64,000 nucleotides of DNA from assembly GCA_933207985.1 (NCBI GenBank), contig OW240912.1, forward strand, positions 236,761,926 through 236,825,925, given 5' to 3'. Position numbers and translations under genes: made by a program. This document shows positions 47,482-59,644 of the stretch, one piece after another (the stretch's first letter is position 1; every line of letters starts with the position of its first letter). This stretch comes from Pelobates cultripes. Lineage: Eukaryota; Chordata; Amphibia; Anura; Pelobatidae. Below the pieces are notes generated by a model, which had not been told where the DNA came from, made no database searches, and saw only the letters and a list, made by a program, of their open reading frames with translations.

Positions 47482-48042
47482 TTACTTCTCAATAAAGGGA
47501 GTAAAGGTAAAACCCTCATTTAAAATATAGGGGGCCAAAGTTTTGAACCTATGTATCCAATAGCATTCTCTTTTAAGGAGGGTGAGATCTAAATCACCTC
47601 CTCTTCGACCCAACAACACCTTCTCAATCCCCGCAAACTTTACACCTCCAGGGTCCCCGTGATGATGACTCCTCATGTGTCTTGCCACTGGGGTATCCCT
47701 GAGGTTCCTAACGGAGTGTATGTGCTCCATAACTCTCCTCTTAAGGGGACGGATGGTTTTTCCCACATATCTAAGTCCACATGTACAGACCAAGAGGTAT
47801 ACAATCCCTTTAGTGTTACAATTAAAGAATTGTTTGACATTGCACACTATTTTGTCACTTGAATCTATAACACATTTGGAGTCTTTTATCATATACCTAC
47901 AGGCCACACATATGCCACATTTATAGGTGCCTTGTATAGAGAGCCCATTTTGTCCATTTTTTTTAGATGAAAGGTGGCTTGGTACCATAGCCTCCTTAAG
48001 ATTTCTACCCCTACGTGCTGTAAGGGATACATTCGAAGTCAC
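47482..48042 (-). pseudogene. Penelope-like GIY-YIG endonuclease domain
   Basis: A frame of 186 codons covers the C-terminal part of the Penelope polyprotein. A cysteine-containing linker, YKCGICVACRYMIKDSKCVI, is followed by the GIY-YIG core, KGIVYLLVCTCGLRYVGKTI, with the conserved Arg in RPLKRRVMEHIH, and a downstream RECYWIHRFKTLAPYILNEG. This nuclease nicks the target DNA to prime reverse transcription. The domain itself looks intact, but it is out of frame with the reverse transcriptase upstream because of lesions at about 48045-48420, so I annotate it as part of a broken ORF. Confidence 0.9.
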
Positions 48043-48421
48043 AACTCCTTTGAGCTGGGGATCTTAGGATATTAGAGGCCAGAACCTCCCCAATATCTTT
48101 TTAGCCTGATCCCACCCTGAATCAAAATTCGCTATGCAACGAATTGTTTGTTAAGTACTGGTTTATCTTTAAGGAGTTCCATCCTATTGCAGTGCAATGC
48201 TCTCTGGTATGCGTACTTTAAACAGCGATTGGTATACCCCCTCTCCTTAAACCTGGTTTTGAGTGCCTTGGCCTAATTTGTAAATTCCTCCACGGTTGAG
48301 CAGTTCCTCCTGAGCCGGAGGTACTGTCCGACAGGGATACCCCTCTTCAATGTGGTCGGATGGTAGCTTTCCCACCTCAACATAGTTGAGGTGGGTTTCC
48401 TGAAGAGTGTGGTCTCGATGC

Positions 48422-49744
48422 TTAGTTCGGTGGTGATCTACAATCCAGGAAGTTAAGAGAAGAACCCCCAATTTCCATCGTGAACCTCAAGTTCAAATCA
48501 TTGGAGTTCAATCTCTCCACAAAAGCCGTGAAGGAGTCCCCTGTGCCTGTCCAGACAACGAGGACATCATCTATATATATTTTCCATAGAAAGACATACT
48601 TTGTATATTCAGCATTTGTGTCAGAGAAAACCATATTCACCTCCCACCACCCCAGGTGCAGGTTGGCATACGAAGGGGCACAAGATGTACCCATAGCTAT
48701 ACCCTGCACCTGGTGGTAGTACTGACCATTGAATAGGAAGAAATTGTGGGTTAACACAAACTGTAACAGCTCTAACACAAAAGAAGTGTGTCGTTGATGT
48801 CTAGGCCCACGTGTCTCCAGATAATGTCTGATATGTGCTAGTCCTAGGGAGTGTGGGATCGATGAATACAAGGCCTCCACATCAAGACTACACAACAATG
48901 CACCTCTTGGTATGTTAATAGAGGCTAAGCATTTCAGTGTATCCTTTGTATCGCTTAAATATGAGGGTAACTTTTCTACAAAGGGTCGAAGCATTTTATC
49001 TATATATACACTGGCTTTGCACGTCAGGTTATTTGATCCGGACACAATTGGTCTAGCTGTTAAATTAGTGTATTGTTTGTGCACCTTGGGTAAGCAATAA
49101 AAAGTTGACACAGTCAGACTTTTGATATAGATATATACATATTCGTTTTTCCCCAAGATTCCGTCCTCAAACGCTGAGTCCAAGAGTCCTTTTAGATCTG
49201 ACAGAAATTTAGCGGACGGGTCTGTGGGTAATGTTTTGTACGTTTTATCATCTTTAAGTATATTTACAGTCAGCTGAATATACTGTGATCTATTTAACAC
49301 CACGATATTCCCCCCCTTGTCTGCCAGTTTAATGATGATGTCCTCGTTGTCCTGCAGGTCACGAAGGGCCCGCCATTCTCCCCTAGAGAGGTTACTGTGC
49401 GGTCGAGGTTGTAAAGAATCGACTTTAATCTTTTGTATCATATTACAGGTTGAGTCAACGAACATATCTATGTTCTTGAAATCTCTAATATTAGGGGTAA
49501 ATTTGCTTTTAGGGCTCAGGTCAGTATAAGGCAATGTGGTTATTTCATCATTCTCCTCTAGAAGGGACACTAGGTCGTTAAGACATTGATATTCTCTAAT
49601 ACTGAACCCCAGGTCCTTAGCTCTTTTCTCCTTATCAGTGAGAAAGAACTTATGAAGGGCTAACCGTCTCCCGAATAGGTGAATATCTTTCACCCATTCA
49701 AATCTGTTGAAAGAGGGAACGGGGACAAATGATAGCCCTTTCAT
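48422..49744 (-). pseudogene. Penelope-like reverse transcriptase domain
   Basis: A 440-codon open frame contains Penelope reverse transcriptase motifs in order: IIKLADKGGNIVVLNRSQY, TFYCLPKVHK, TARPIVSGSNN, LLCSLDVEALYSSIPHSLG (motif A Asp), QGIAMGTSCAPSYANL and KIYIDDVLVVWTG (motif C, DD). It ends in GGSSLNFLDCRSPPN where a frameshift cuts off the link to the endonuclease. Length and catalytic residues look complete. It sits between the N-terminal fragment (50053-50517) and the endonuclease (47482-48042), all on the - strand. Confidence 0.9.
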
Positions 49745-50052
49745 TAATACCTGGTTTTGGAGTTCAGTAAGTGCCCTATAAGAGAGATTGATGACTTTGG
49801 TATTAACAGTTAGTGACGTTTCCGTGCCCTCCCCCTGTACCTTGTCTGCCTGTATTGTGGTTGAGATTCCCCCTCCCGGGGGTTCTGACCTAAAAAAGTT
49901 ACCTCTTTTTTCAAAATACCTCTTGTTTGAGCGTTGTTAGGGGGCATTAAAGATGTACTCGTACCCTCATTATCAGTATAAGAGGTCTCGTACTTGGACG
50001 TGGTCCATTGATCTGAATCAACACGTATATTCTTGCTGAATCTTCTATAAAC

Positions 50053-50517
50053 CTAATCATTTTTATAATCCTGGTTATTCCTCAGGAACTTTTTATGTTT
50101 TCGATTTTTAATAGAGTCTTTATATTTGTTCAAGTTTTGTTGGAGTTTAAGTTCTTGAGTGTTAAAGTTTGGGTCGTCTTTGTGATTTTGAATAGCCTCG
50201 ACTGCCTTTTTAACTTTGTTATTGACTTCTACTAGTCTTTGACTCTCAAATCTGTAAATAATATCCATGAAAGTACGGGAACATAAGTTGGCCGCCTCCT
50301 CCCATTCTTTCAGGAGGGCAGCATCTTCCATTTGCGTATTGGGCATAATTTGTATCCTCAGTTCCCTGGGTATCATGGATTTGCTGAGATAGTTTTGTAA
50401 AGATGAAATTTCCCATCCCAGCCTGATTTGTTGTTTACAAGCATTAGATATATGTCTAAATTTGGAGTCAATCCTAGTCTCCTGGGAGAGAAAGGTGCTT
50501 TCTTTGTCCGTAAACAC
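50053..50517 (-). pseudogene. Penelope-like ORF, N-terminal fragment
   Basis: A frame of 154 codons beginning MFTDKESTFLSQETRIDSKF, rich in Lys, Asn and Gln with predicted helical content (KVKKAVEAIQNHKDD). It lies directly upstream of, and in a different frame from, the reverse transcriptase. Position and composition fit the poorly conserved N-terminal part of Penelope ORFs. No catalytic motif. The start is not secured. Confidence 0.6.
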
Positions 50518-51091
50518 CTTTTCAGCGTCCAGACACCATTGGTTGGGATCTTTAAATTGTATTCTAGCTAATGCAATTTTATTCTAGTATATGTACATAA
50601 TTTTCATAGATACTGTAAATATTTTCTTTACTCATCATTTTTATTAACTTTTCACATCAGTGGTTTAAACCTTGTCAGCAGTTGACACATTGTTAATTAA
50701 ACTATTTGAGCACTATCCCGACCGAAGTAATTACGGTTCCCTGTAACTGATACACCCTTGGGCTAATTGTCTAGGCAAAAGAAGTGTTTAGAGGACCGAT
50801 TTGGTTCCTCTAATAACTTGAGAGGGTTAACCAGGTCTTCCTCTGACTCTAAGATGGTATCAGTGGGATTACCCACTGAAGTCCACTATAGCCTTAGTTT
50901 GCTGTGAGATATACCCATTGATATAGCAGCATTAAACGGTTAACACGGAAACTATACATATATTGGTGTAAGCTATCCACAGGGCTGAGGATTAGCAGTA
51001 ATTATTGAACCTGATCATGTATTATATGGCTGCTATTCCAGGTACCAGTGATACACATGGATGTGAATGTAAAAGATTGTTGTATGCATGA

Positions 51092-51665
51092 CTCGTTGTC
51101 CTGCAGGTCACGAAGGGCCCCCCATTCTCCCCTAGAGAGGTTACTGTGCGGTCGAGGTTGTAAAGAATCGACTTTAATCTTTTGTATCATATTACAGGTT
51201 GAGTCAACGAACATATCTATGTTCTTGAAATCTCTAATATTAGGGGTAAATTTGCTTTTAGGGCTCAGGTCAGTATAAGGCAATGTGGTTATTTCATCAT
51301 TCTCCTCTAGAAGGGACACTAGGTCGTTAAGACATTGATATTCTCTAATACTGAACCCCAGGTCCTTAGCTCTTTTCTCCTTATCAGTGAGAAAGAACTT
51401 ATGAAGGGCTAACCGTCTCCCGAATAGGTGAATATCTTTCACCCATTCGAATCTGTTGAAAGAGGGACCGGGGACAAATGATAGCCCTTTCATTAATACC
51501 TGGTTTTGGAGTTCAGTAAGTGCCCTATAAGAGAGATTGATGACTTTGGTATTAACAGTTAGTGACGTTTCCGTGACCTCTCCCTGTACCTTGTCTGCCT
51601 GTATTGTGGTTGAGATTCCCCCTCCCGGGGGTTCTGACCTAAAAAAGTTACCTCTTTTTTCAAAA
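51092..51665 (-). repeat. 574-bp copy of reverse-transcriptase coding inside the right arm
   Basis: Positions 51092-51665 match 49343-49916 base for base in the same orientation, with no length change and about five substitutions that I could count. The copy interrupts the right inverted arm. The part of the left arm corresponding to about 46832-46932, including the hammerhead-like core, is missing from the right arm at this spot. Confidence 0.93.
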
Positions 51666-52543
51666 CACGTGTCAGGCAACAGGCAGCTAGGTTAGATAGG
51701 TGTCGGTGCTCCAGCCGTTTCAGCTTATGACAGCTAGTTAGATAGAAGTCTATGTTTCAGCCGTTCCAACTTTGCTACCTAACTGAGGGTTGTGGGTTAT
51801 CAGGGGTATTTATCACTTGTTTTGGGCATTTGTTACCTCTGATCTATTAGAGCGGGAAAACCTCATCTCTTATTCCTCACTGCGTGCCCAGACTATAGCC
51901 AAGTAGGGCAGTCGCACTTTCTAGTGCCCCCTTGACCTGGTGCTTCATAATGAAGTATATAGGGTCTGTATGGGCATTGCGGCCTATGCTAATAAAGGCA
52001 TTGGATACATTGTATCACTCCACCATTGACTGTATACTAGCTGAGTAGTACTGTTTATCTACTAAGTAGCAGACCTTGTTTTTTTGATTGTGTATCAGCT
52101 TCCCTCCTTGATGTGTTGCATTATTGGGTAACCTCAGCCTTATAGGGCTCTCTAAGTGATGATTAGAGGCTCCTTGTGAGGGTTATTAGTTATCCACAAC
52201 TATAGATGGGAGACCCACAATAGATTGCTACGACTGTGATTATTTAAAGATACGGTACGAGTACTGTATTGGGACCCCATTCTCTTCTAAGATACTATTG
52301 GATCCATTTAAGAGATTATATTATTGGGGTATATATCCCACTCAGGAGATACGATTGATTTTTTCCTTAACCTATCCAACCCATTTTTTTATTTTGTTCT
52401 GTTTTCCTTGTCTTTTTTCTATTAGCATGAGTATTTTATTATAGAAATCATTAAAAGCTATGTTTTATTTATACAGAGTTTAATTAAGGGACTTCCTATT
52501 TCCTTGACCCCCCGGGTCTACTTTTCTCTGGATACAGCATTAT

Positions 52544-53479
52544 ATTAACCAGGTCGCACTTATATTATTCTGAATCCTGTTTTCCAGGATCCAGTGCCCT
52601 TTCATGGTTTCTGATACGGATTTATTTTTACTGACCTGGCTACATTTTTTTACCCTGTTGTATTCTATTTCTGATTCCTGTGTCCAGACCTGGCTACCTA
52701 TTTTCCTATATGGTTTAGCAGACCTTGCTTTTTCCTGATTTTGTATTATTCAAGTGTTGCCTTACAGATCGACTTAGCTTATTATTGGTACTATTATTTT
52801 GTACTCCTATTGGTCTGAATATTTTTTATGAATTCTAATACTTCCTATTCCTTTGTTAGCATTAAACCTGGCCTCCCTAATGTCCGGTAATACACCTGTC
52901 TGTCACTTCTTGTCTTTGACTTTGGTAGATTGTTGCCTTGTATCTTGCTAACATGTCATGCCAACAGTGTAGCATAATTCAAGCTACTGACGTTAAGCAG
53001 AAATTAACAGATTGCTCCCATTTTTTAACTAAATGCACTCAGCTACATCCGTTGCAAGACAATCATATACTCAGAGGGTAATTAGGCCAATGAGCAATAA
53101 AGGTTTACGGGCAGACATGGCATCAGTCCATTCATCAAAAGTGAAAATGGCGTGATATCCATCTTTCTGATTGTATTGAACTTTTCAGTGTCTTATTCTT
53201 TTTAGACATCCTTTTTCAGGATTAAAACAGTCCAATAGCTTCTCTACTGAGATGGTCATGCATACAAAAAGTAAATTATTACAGTATATATTTTAATAAC
53301 AACAATGCATCAAATATTCTAAATTTGTACCTACATACATTACTATCCTCATTCATACTACATCCAACATTTATTCTGATGCGGAAGGGGGAGGAGGGGC
53401 AGTACCTTCAATTTTCTATTAGTCATTTATATTATAAAGTATTCGATGTTATTTAGCTTTCTGCTTTGGTGGTATTATT
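52544..53479. other. Intergenic, unassigned
   Basis: AT-rich with no gene. The sequence near 53100-53230 could be the 3' end of the L1 that follows on the - strand. Confidence 0.4.
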
Positions 53480-55270
53480 AGGATTTCCTAACTCTTATTA
53501 GCATAGGAAGATGTTTGCCATTTGTCCCATGTTTTTATATATAAGCTCAGTTGGTTGTTCATTAAATAACAACCTTTCTCCATTGAGTATTGGTAGTTTA
53601 TTTGGTTTGTTATTTCATTCCAGTTTTGATGCCCTTGTCTTTTTCAATTTCTCGATATGCATATTTTACTGCTAGCATGATACGAATCATTAAATAAGAT
53701 AGGGGTTTCTCCCATTGAGGAAAGTCTAGATGAAGAGAAGGAGCTGTGGAGTCAGAGGGGACTCTTTCCTGGAGATTTCCAAGAGGAGTCTTGTAAGGTT
53801 ACTTTTTTGAGTATCTAGCCCAGAGCATTCCCACCAAATGTAGAAATTAGATCCTTTAGCATTATTGCATCTCCAACATGGATCAGAATGATCACAATAT
53901 ATTTTATTAATTTTGTTGGAACCATGTACCACCTGTATAAAACTTTATAATAGAGCTCAATCAGGTTTACACAGTGTGTACTTGGTTTAACCCACTTTAT
54001 ACTCTGTTTCCAGGTTTGGATCTCAAATGATTTTTTAAAGTCTTGTTCACATTTTATTATTTGAGTTTCTTTAATAAATACTAAGGTTTCATAAATACTA
54101 AGAAATTTGAGTGAACGGGATATTTTCTTCAGAGGATTATGATTCCCTAGGAAATCAGTGGTGTCATTATGTACCAAGATTTTTTTGTAGCTAGATAATT
54201 TTTGTAGCTAGATAATTTTTTACTCTCAAGTACGTAAACACTTCGCTTGAAGCAAGAGAATAAATAGACTGCAGTAGTTGCAAAATGATTAGATTACCGT
54301 TAGAATAAACATTCGAAACCTGGTTGATCCCACAACTTCTCCAACTATTCAAATCCAAATCTCTTATATTAATTTCCAGTAATTCTAATGGAGGGGATAT
54401 AATTGCATTGATTTGATTACATTTTTTCCTTGTGTTTTTAACCATGGTCATGGTTGTCTTAATAATTGGATTTGTTGTAATTTTATCTAATGGGCAACTT
54501 TTATCTATTTTGTTGTAAAGTATGTCTGATTTAAATTTTTGCGTTTCAATTCCCTTTGTTAGTGTTATTAATATTTTTATCCCAAGCTAAAACAAATGGG
54601 ATAACATACAGGCTTCATGTAAAACATAAACATCTGGAAAACCCAGGCCTCCATTTCTCCCTGATTTCTTAATGATTTTTTTGAGAAATTCTAGGTTTCT
54701 TGTTTGCCCATATAAACCTGGAAATAGCGGTTTGAACACAACTCAAAATTTTATAACTAACTCTAACTGCGATCGTTCTAAACAAATACATCTTTGGGAG
54801 CAGGATAATTCGACCCTACTCCATTTCATAAAATATGTTCTAAAATCTTCTAAGAGACTTAAATAGTTAGAATTAATTACGTGATCGAAAGAATGAGTGA
54901 TCTTCACACCCAGATAATCAATAGTTCTGCGGTCCCAGTTAAACTCATACAAAACCTTGAGTTGATCCATCTCTGAGGTGTGTAACCCTCATCTCAAGAT
55001 CTGTGTCTTGGTTATATTTAATTTTAGGTTTAATTTGCCATACTCCGTCATCAGTTTCAACACAACTGGTATAGACTCAAGGGGGTTCGTCAGAGTCAGG
55101 AAGGCATCGTTTGCGAATAGAATGAACTATTGGCCGACCAAGATTCCCTGCACTTCTTTTTGTCTGATTAAGCCACTAAAGGTTCCATGGCCAGAAAATA
55201 AAGCAAGGGAGCCAATGGGCATTTGATTAAACCTTTGAATAGATCTTAATATCCTGGTTTATCAAAGAGA
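53480..55270 (-). pseudogene. L1-type LINE ORF2, C-terminal half, decayed
   Basis: Read on the - strand from about 55140: FANDAFLTLTNPLESIPVVL (decayed YADD region), KLNLKLNITKTQI, VLYEFNWDRRTIDYLGVKIT, then helical linker sequence, VLYRWYMVPTKLIKYI (about 53945) and CWRCNNAKGSNFYIWWECSG (about 53865). This is the same domain order as the L1 copies at 18657 and 31850. Many frame breaks. The copy starts inside the reverse transcriptase, so it is 5'-truncated. Confidence 0.8.
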
Positions 55271-55299
55271 TGGGCCTGTAATTAGAGGTTTCAGTGGGA

Positions 55300-55990
55300 T
55301 CTTCCACAGATCAGGGAAGTGAGTGATGGGGGCAGATATAGCCTACAGATCAGGTAAGTGAGGGATTGGGAGGGGCAGAGATAGCCTACAGATCATGGAA
55401 GTGAGGGATGGGGGCTAGCCAGATCATGGAAGTGAGGGATGGGGGGCAGAGATAGCACAGATCAGGGAAGTGAGTGATGGGGCCCTACAGATCAGGAAGT
55501 GAGGGGAGGGATGGGGGCAGATAGCCTACAGATCAGGGAAGTGAGGCATGGGGGAGGCAGAGATAGCCTACAGATCAGGGAAGTGAGGATGGGGGGGCAG
55601 AGATAGCCTACAGATCAGGAAGTGAGACATGAGGGGCAGATAGCCTACAGATCAGGAAGTGAGACATGGGGGCAGAGATAGCCTACAGATCAGGAAGTGG
55701 ACATGGGGGCAGAGAGAGCCTAGATCAGGGAAGTGAGACATGATAGCCTACAGATCAGGAAGTGAGACATGGGGGCAGCCTAGATCAGGCATGGGGGGCA
55801 GAGATAGCCTACAGATCAGGGAAGTGAGGGTTGGGGGCAGACATAGCCTACAGATCAGGGAAGTGAGACATAGGGGGCAGACATAGCCTACAGATCAGGG
55901 AAGTGAGACATGGGGGCAGAGCCTACGGATCAGGTAAGTGAGGGATAGGGGGAGATAGGCTTTAGATAAGTTAAGTAAGGGATGGGGGAG
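55300..55990. repeat. Minisatellite of CCTACAGATCAGGGAAGTGA units
   Basis: About fifteen imperfect copies of a 35-45 bp unit with CCTACAGATCAGGGAAGTGA and GGGGGCAGAGATAG. It is the reverse-complement relative of the array at 29080-29515. Confidence 0.9.
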
Positions 55991-56640
55991 ACAGCCTACA
56001 GGAAGGCTCAGCAAGGACCAGGAAGGTAAAGTAAGAGAAGGAGCAGAAAGGAGAAGGAAGGAGCAGAAAGGAGAAGGAATATAAAGGGGCAGCAAGGAGC
56101 AGGAAGGGTGTGCAAGGAGCAGGAAGGGTCAACAAGGAGCAGGAAGGGTCAGCAAGGAGCTGGAAGGTAAAGCAGCACAAAGGTAAATTAGAAGGAGCAG
56201 AAAGGGTCAGCAAGGAGCTGATAATGGCAGCAAGGAGCAGGAAGGGACAGAAGGAGCACAAAGGTGAAGTAGGAGAAGGAACAGAAATGAGCAGGAAGGG
56301 TCTGCAAGGAGCAGGAAGGGTCTGCAAGGGGCAGCAAGGAGTAGGAAGGGTTTGCAAGGAGAAGGAAGGGACAGAAGGAGCACAAAGGTAAAGCAGCAGA
56401 AAGAATCAGAAGGAGCACAAAGGTAAAGCAGGAGAAGGAGCAGAAAAGGGTAGCAAAGAGCAGAAAGGGACAGCAAGGAGCACAAAGGTAAAGTAGGAGA
56501 AGGAGCAGAAAGGGTCTGCAAGGAGCAGAAAGGGATCAGAAAGAGACAGGAGCAGAAGGGGGAGCACAATAAGCAGAAAGTAGCAGAAAGGTAAAGGAGC
56601 AGAAGGAGCCAAGGAGGAGAGAAGACAGTGTCAGAAGAAA
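55991..56640. repeat. Purine-rich minisatellite (GGAGCAGGAAGGGTCTGCAA)
   Basis: Degenerate units of GCAAGGAGCAGGAAGGGTC and AGCAGAAAGG. It is the reverse-complement relative of the pyrimidine-rich array at 27890-29080. Open frames on either strand are repeat artefacts. Confidence 0.88.
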
Positions 56641-56890
56641 ACCAGGATACACCACTGTATATGTGTATGTCTCTGTATGTGTGTGTTTATGTCACAAACT
56701 GCCTAATAGATACATTGAAATATTTGATGATTACATACATGAACAGACACACACTGCTTAATACATACACTCACGCTCACAAACTGTCTAATAGACACAC
56801 ACTACTTACTACACACACAAACACACTTACAAACTGTCTAATAGACACACAGTACCTACTACATACACACACACACACACTGTCTAATAG
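56641..56890. repeat. Degenerate CA-rich repeat with CTGTCTAATAGACACAC units
   Basis: Four or more copies of ACAAACTGTCTAATAGACAC separated by CA-rich runs. Each CTAATAGA-containing unit is spaced about 55-60 bp. Confidence 0.75.
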
Positions 56891-57598
56891 ACTAGAGGAA
56901 AGCATTGCTTCAGTGCTGTCCTGTGGGATTTTAGCTATCTCTGGATGTCCCCATGCAAAGCGTGAGGACGTCCAGTGTCATTTAGTGGACCAAAAGTCTG
57001 CTAAGGACCAGGAAGCGCCTCTAGTGGCTGTTCCTTTAAGTCAAAGAAGTGGAATATTCTTATTCTGCAATGGCCGAGTCAATCACCTGACCTCAACCCT
57101 CACTTGCTGAAGACAAAACTTAAGGCAGAAAGTCCCATGAACAACTAAAGACAGCTGCAGTAAAGGCCTGGCAAAGCATCACAAAGGAGGAAACCCAGCG
57201 GTTGGTGATGTCCATGTGTTTCAAACTTCTTCTCGACAAAGTATTAAGAAATAGCATTTTATTGATGATTGTGTAAATTTGTCCAATTACATTTGAGCCC
57301 CGGAAAAAAAGGGAACTATGTATGAAAATGGTTGCAATTCCTAAAGGTTTCATACAATATTTTTGTCCTACCCCTTGAATTAAAGCTGAAAGTCTGCACT
57401 TCAATTGCATCTTGGTTGTTACATTTAAAATACATTGTGGTGGAGTACAGAGCCCAACTATTCAAATTGTGTCAGTATCCAAACATTACTGGACCTAACT
57501 GTATATATGAGTTACATGCTTACATTATACACACACATTCATACTCATGCAATCATGCACATTGCATATATCTCTGGTTTGGCCACCATTGTCTAGTG
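56891..57598. other. Intergenic, unassigned
   Basis: GCGCCTCTAGTGGCTGTTCC at about 57006-57036 matches the CTCTAGTGGCTGTC hairpin motif of the MITE at 5759, so a MITE scrap is likely. Otherwise no gene. Confidence 0.4.
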
Positions 57599-57734
57599 CA
57601 GGGATAGGCAACCTTCAGCACTCCAGATGTTGTGGACTACATCCCCCATAATGCTCTTACACACATAATGCTGACAAAGCATCATGGGAGGTGTAGCCCA
57701 AAACATCTGGAGTGCCGATGGTTGCCTATGCCTG
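57599..57734. mobile_element. Small hAT-type palindromic MITE
   Basis: The ends CAGGGATAGGCAACC and GGTTGCCTATGCCTG are inverted copies with one mismatch. GTCTAGTG at 57591-57598 and GACTAGTG at 57735-57742 are a probable 8-bp target duplication. The 136 bp form one hairpin (ACTCCAGATGTT at one side, AACATCTGGAGT at the other). No coding. Confidence 0.85.
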
Positions 57735-57744
57735 GACTAGTGCA

Positions 57745-58140
57745 TATATGTATAATTAGACTCATTGCAGATTTAAGTTCATTTTTAAGTGGATTTTCCA
57801 GTTAATATAATTATATGCAGATTTTTTTTATGCATACTGGCAATGTCCAATTAGCATAACTATATTAGCATAAGTGTATATATAAATACATATTACAATA
57901 ACTATTTGTGAGAGCGTGGATTATATTTTTATACATGCCCTCTATGAATAATTTATACTGGCATGTGAATACGTGGATAACAGCAACATTCATTTAATAC
58001 ATTAAAGTAATCAGATTCATGAAAATCATCAGCTCCAGACCCTTGAGACTCTTAACAGGGCGCCGCTGTACTGCCCAAACTCATACATGAATTCCATTAC
58101 CTGGGTTAAAACATCTGTTGTACACGATACTAATGTAATA
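57745..58140. other. Intergenic, no gene
   Basis: AT-rich; nothing identified up to the Tc1 terminus. Confidence 0.5.
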
Positions 58141-59644
58141 TACTGCTCAAAAAAATAAAGGGAACACAAAAATAACACATCCTAGATCTGAATGAATTAA
58201 ATATTCTTCTGAAATGCTTTGTTCTTTACATAGTTGAATGTGCTGACAATAAAATCACACAAAAATTAAAAAATGGAAATCAAATTTTTCAACCCATTGA
58301 GGTCTAGATTTGGAGTCACGCTCAAAATTAAAGTGGAAAAACACACTACAGGCTGATCCAACAAGTCAGAATGAGGCTCAGTAGTGTGTGTGGCCTCCAC
58401 GTGCCTGTATGACCTCCCTACAACACCTGTGCATTCTCCTGATGAGGTGGCGATTGGTCTCCTGAGGGATCTCCTCCCAGACCTGGACTAAAGCATCTGC
58501 CAACTCCTGGACAGTCTGTGGTGCAACGTGACGTTGGTGGATGGAGCAAGACATGATGTCCCAGATGTGCTCAATGTTTTCAGTTCTGGGGAACGGGCGG
58601 GCCAGTCCATAGCATCAATGCCTTCGTCTTGCAGGAACTGCTGACACACTCCAGCCACATGAGGTCTAGCATTGTCTTGCATTAGGAGGAACCTAGGGCC
58701 AACCGCACCAGCATATGGTCTCACAAGGGGTCTGAGGATCTCATCTCGGTACCTAATGGCAGTCAGGCTACCTCTGGCGAGCACATGGCCCCCCCAAAGA
58801 AATGGCACCTCACACCATTACCGACCCACTGCCAAACCGGTCATGCTGGTGGATGTTGCAGGCGCATGTGCTCAGTGTGAACCTGCTTTCATCTGTGAAG
58901 AGCACAGGACGCCAGTGGCGAATTAGCCAATCTTGGTGTTCTCTGGCAAATTCCAAACGTCCTGCACGGTGTTGGGCTGTAAGCACAACCCCCACCTGTG
59001 GATGTCGGGCCCTCATACCACCCTAATGGAGTCTGTTTCTGACCGTTTGAGCAGACACATGCACGTTTGTGGCCTGCTGGAGATCATTTTGCAGGGCTCT
59101 GGCAGTGCTCCTCCTGTTCCTCCTTGCACAAAGTCGGAGGTAGCGGTCCTGCTGCTGGGTTGTTGCCCTCCTACTGCCTCCTCCACGTCTCCTGATTTAC
59201 TGGCCTGTCTCCTGGTAGCGCCTCCATGCTCTGGACACCAAGCTGACAGACACAGCAAACCTTCTTGCCACAGCTCGCACTGATGTGCCATCCTGGATGA
59301 GCTGCACTACCTGAGCCACTTGTGTGGGTTGTAGACTCCGTCTCATGTTACCACTAGAGTGAAAGCACCGCCAGCATTCAAAAGTGACCAAAACATCGCC
59401 AGGAAGCATAGGAACAGAGAAGTGGTCTGTGGTCACCACCTGCAGAACCACTTCTTTATTGGGGGTGTCTTACTAATTGCCTATAATTTCCACCTGTTGT
59501 CTATCCCATTTGCACAACAGCATGTGAAATTGATTGTCACTCAGTGTTGCTTCCTAAGTGGACAGTTTGATTTCACAGAAGTGTGATTGACTTAGAGTTA
59601 CATTGTGTTGTTTAAGTGTTCCCTTTATTTTTTTGAGCAGTGTA
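58141..59644 (-). mobile_element. Tc1-like transposon, nearly complete
   Basis: Inverted ends: ACTGCTCAAAAAAATAAAGG at the left and, reversed from the right, the same sequence preceded by TAC. Both ends abut TA, the Tc1/mariner target dinucleotide. Total length is about 1.5 kb, typical of the family. The transposase is on the - strand (next entry). Confidence 0.92.
58378..59346 (-). pseudogene. Tc1-like transposase with a few lesions
   Basis: The start is at 59346 ([20 protein letters not shown]), followed by the helix-turn-helix [20 protein letters not shown]. After a stop the frame resumes with [20 protein letters not shown] and HPQVGVVLTAQHRAGRLEFA. The catalytic region shows LFTDESRFTL (first Asp), FLLMQDNARPHVAGVCQQFL (second Asp), WPARSPELK and, after a one-base deletion near 58590, IEHIWDIMSCS (third acidic residue). 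It ends QARGGHTHY with a stop at 58378-58380. Lesions seen: a stop after ETGQ, a Trp-to-stop change near 58808 and the frameshift. All three catalytic acidic residues are still present. Confidence 0.88.

Larger units (their letters stand above)
45870..52528 (-). mobile_element. Penelope-like element 2, with GIY-YIG and inverted arms
   Basis: A perfect 15-bp duplication, TGGATACAGCATTAT, flanks the element at 45855-45869 and 52529-52543. The inverted arms are about 45964-47455 and 50565-52528, with about 95 bp of extra sequence outside the left arm. The coding region between them is on the - strand: N-terminal part, reverse transcriptase, GIY-YIG endonuclease. Penelope-like elements are retroelements with this domain order and pseudo-LTR arms. 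High similarity between the arms suggests a fairly young insertion, although the frame is broken. Confidence 0.9.

Noticed and set aside
47659..47926. Frames on the + strand opposite the GIY-YIG domain
   Set aside because: Antisense shadows of the Penelope coding region.
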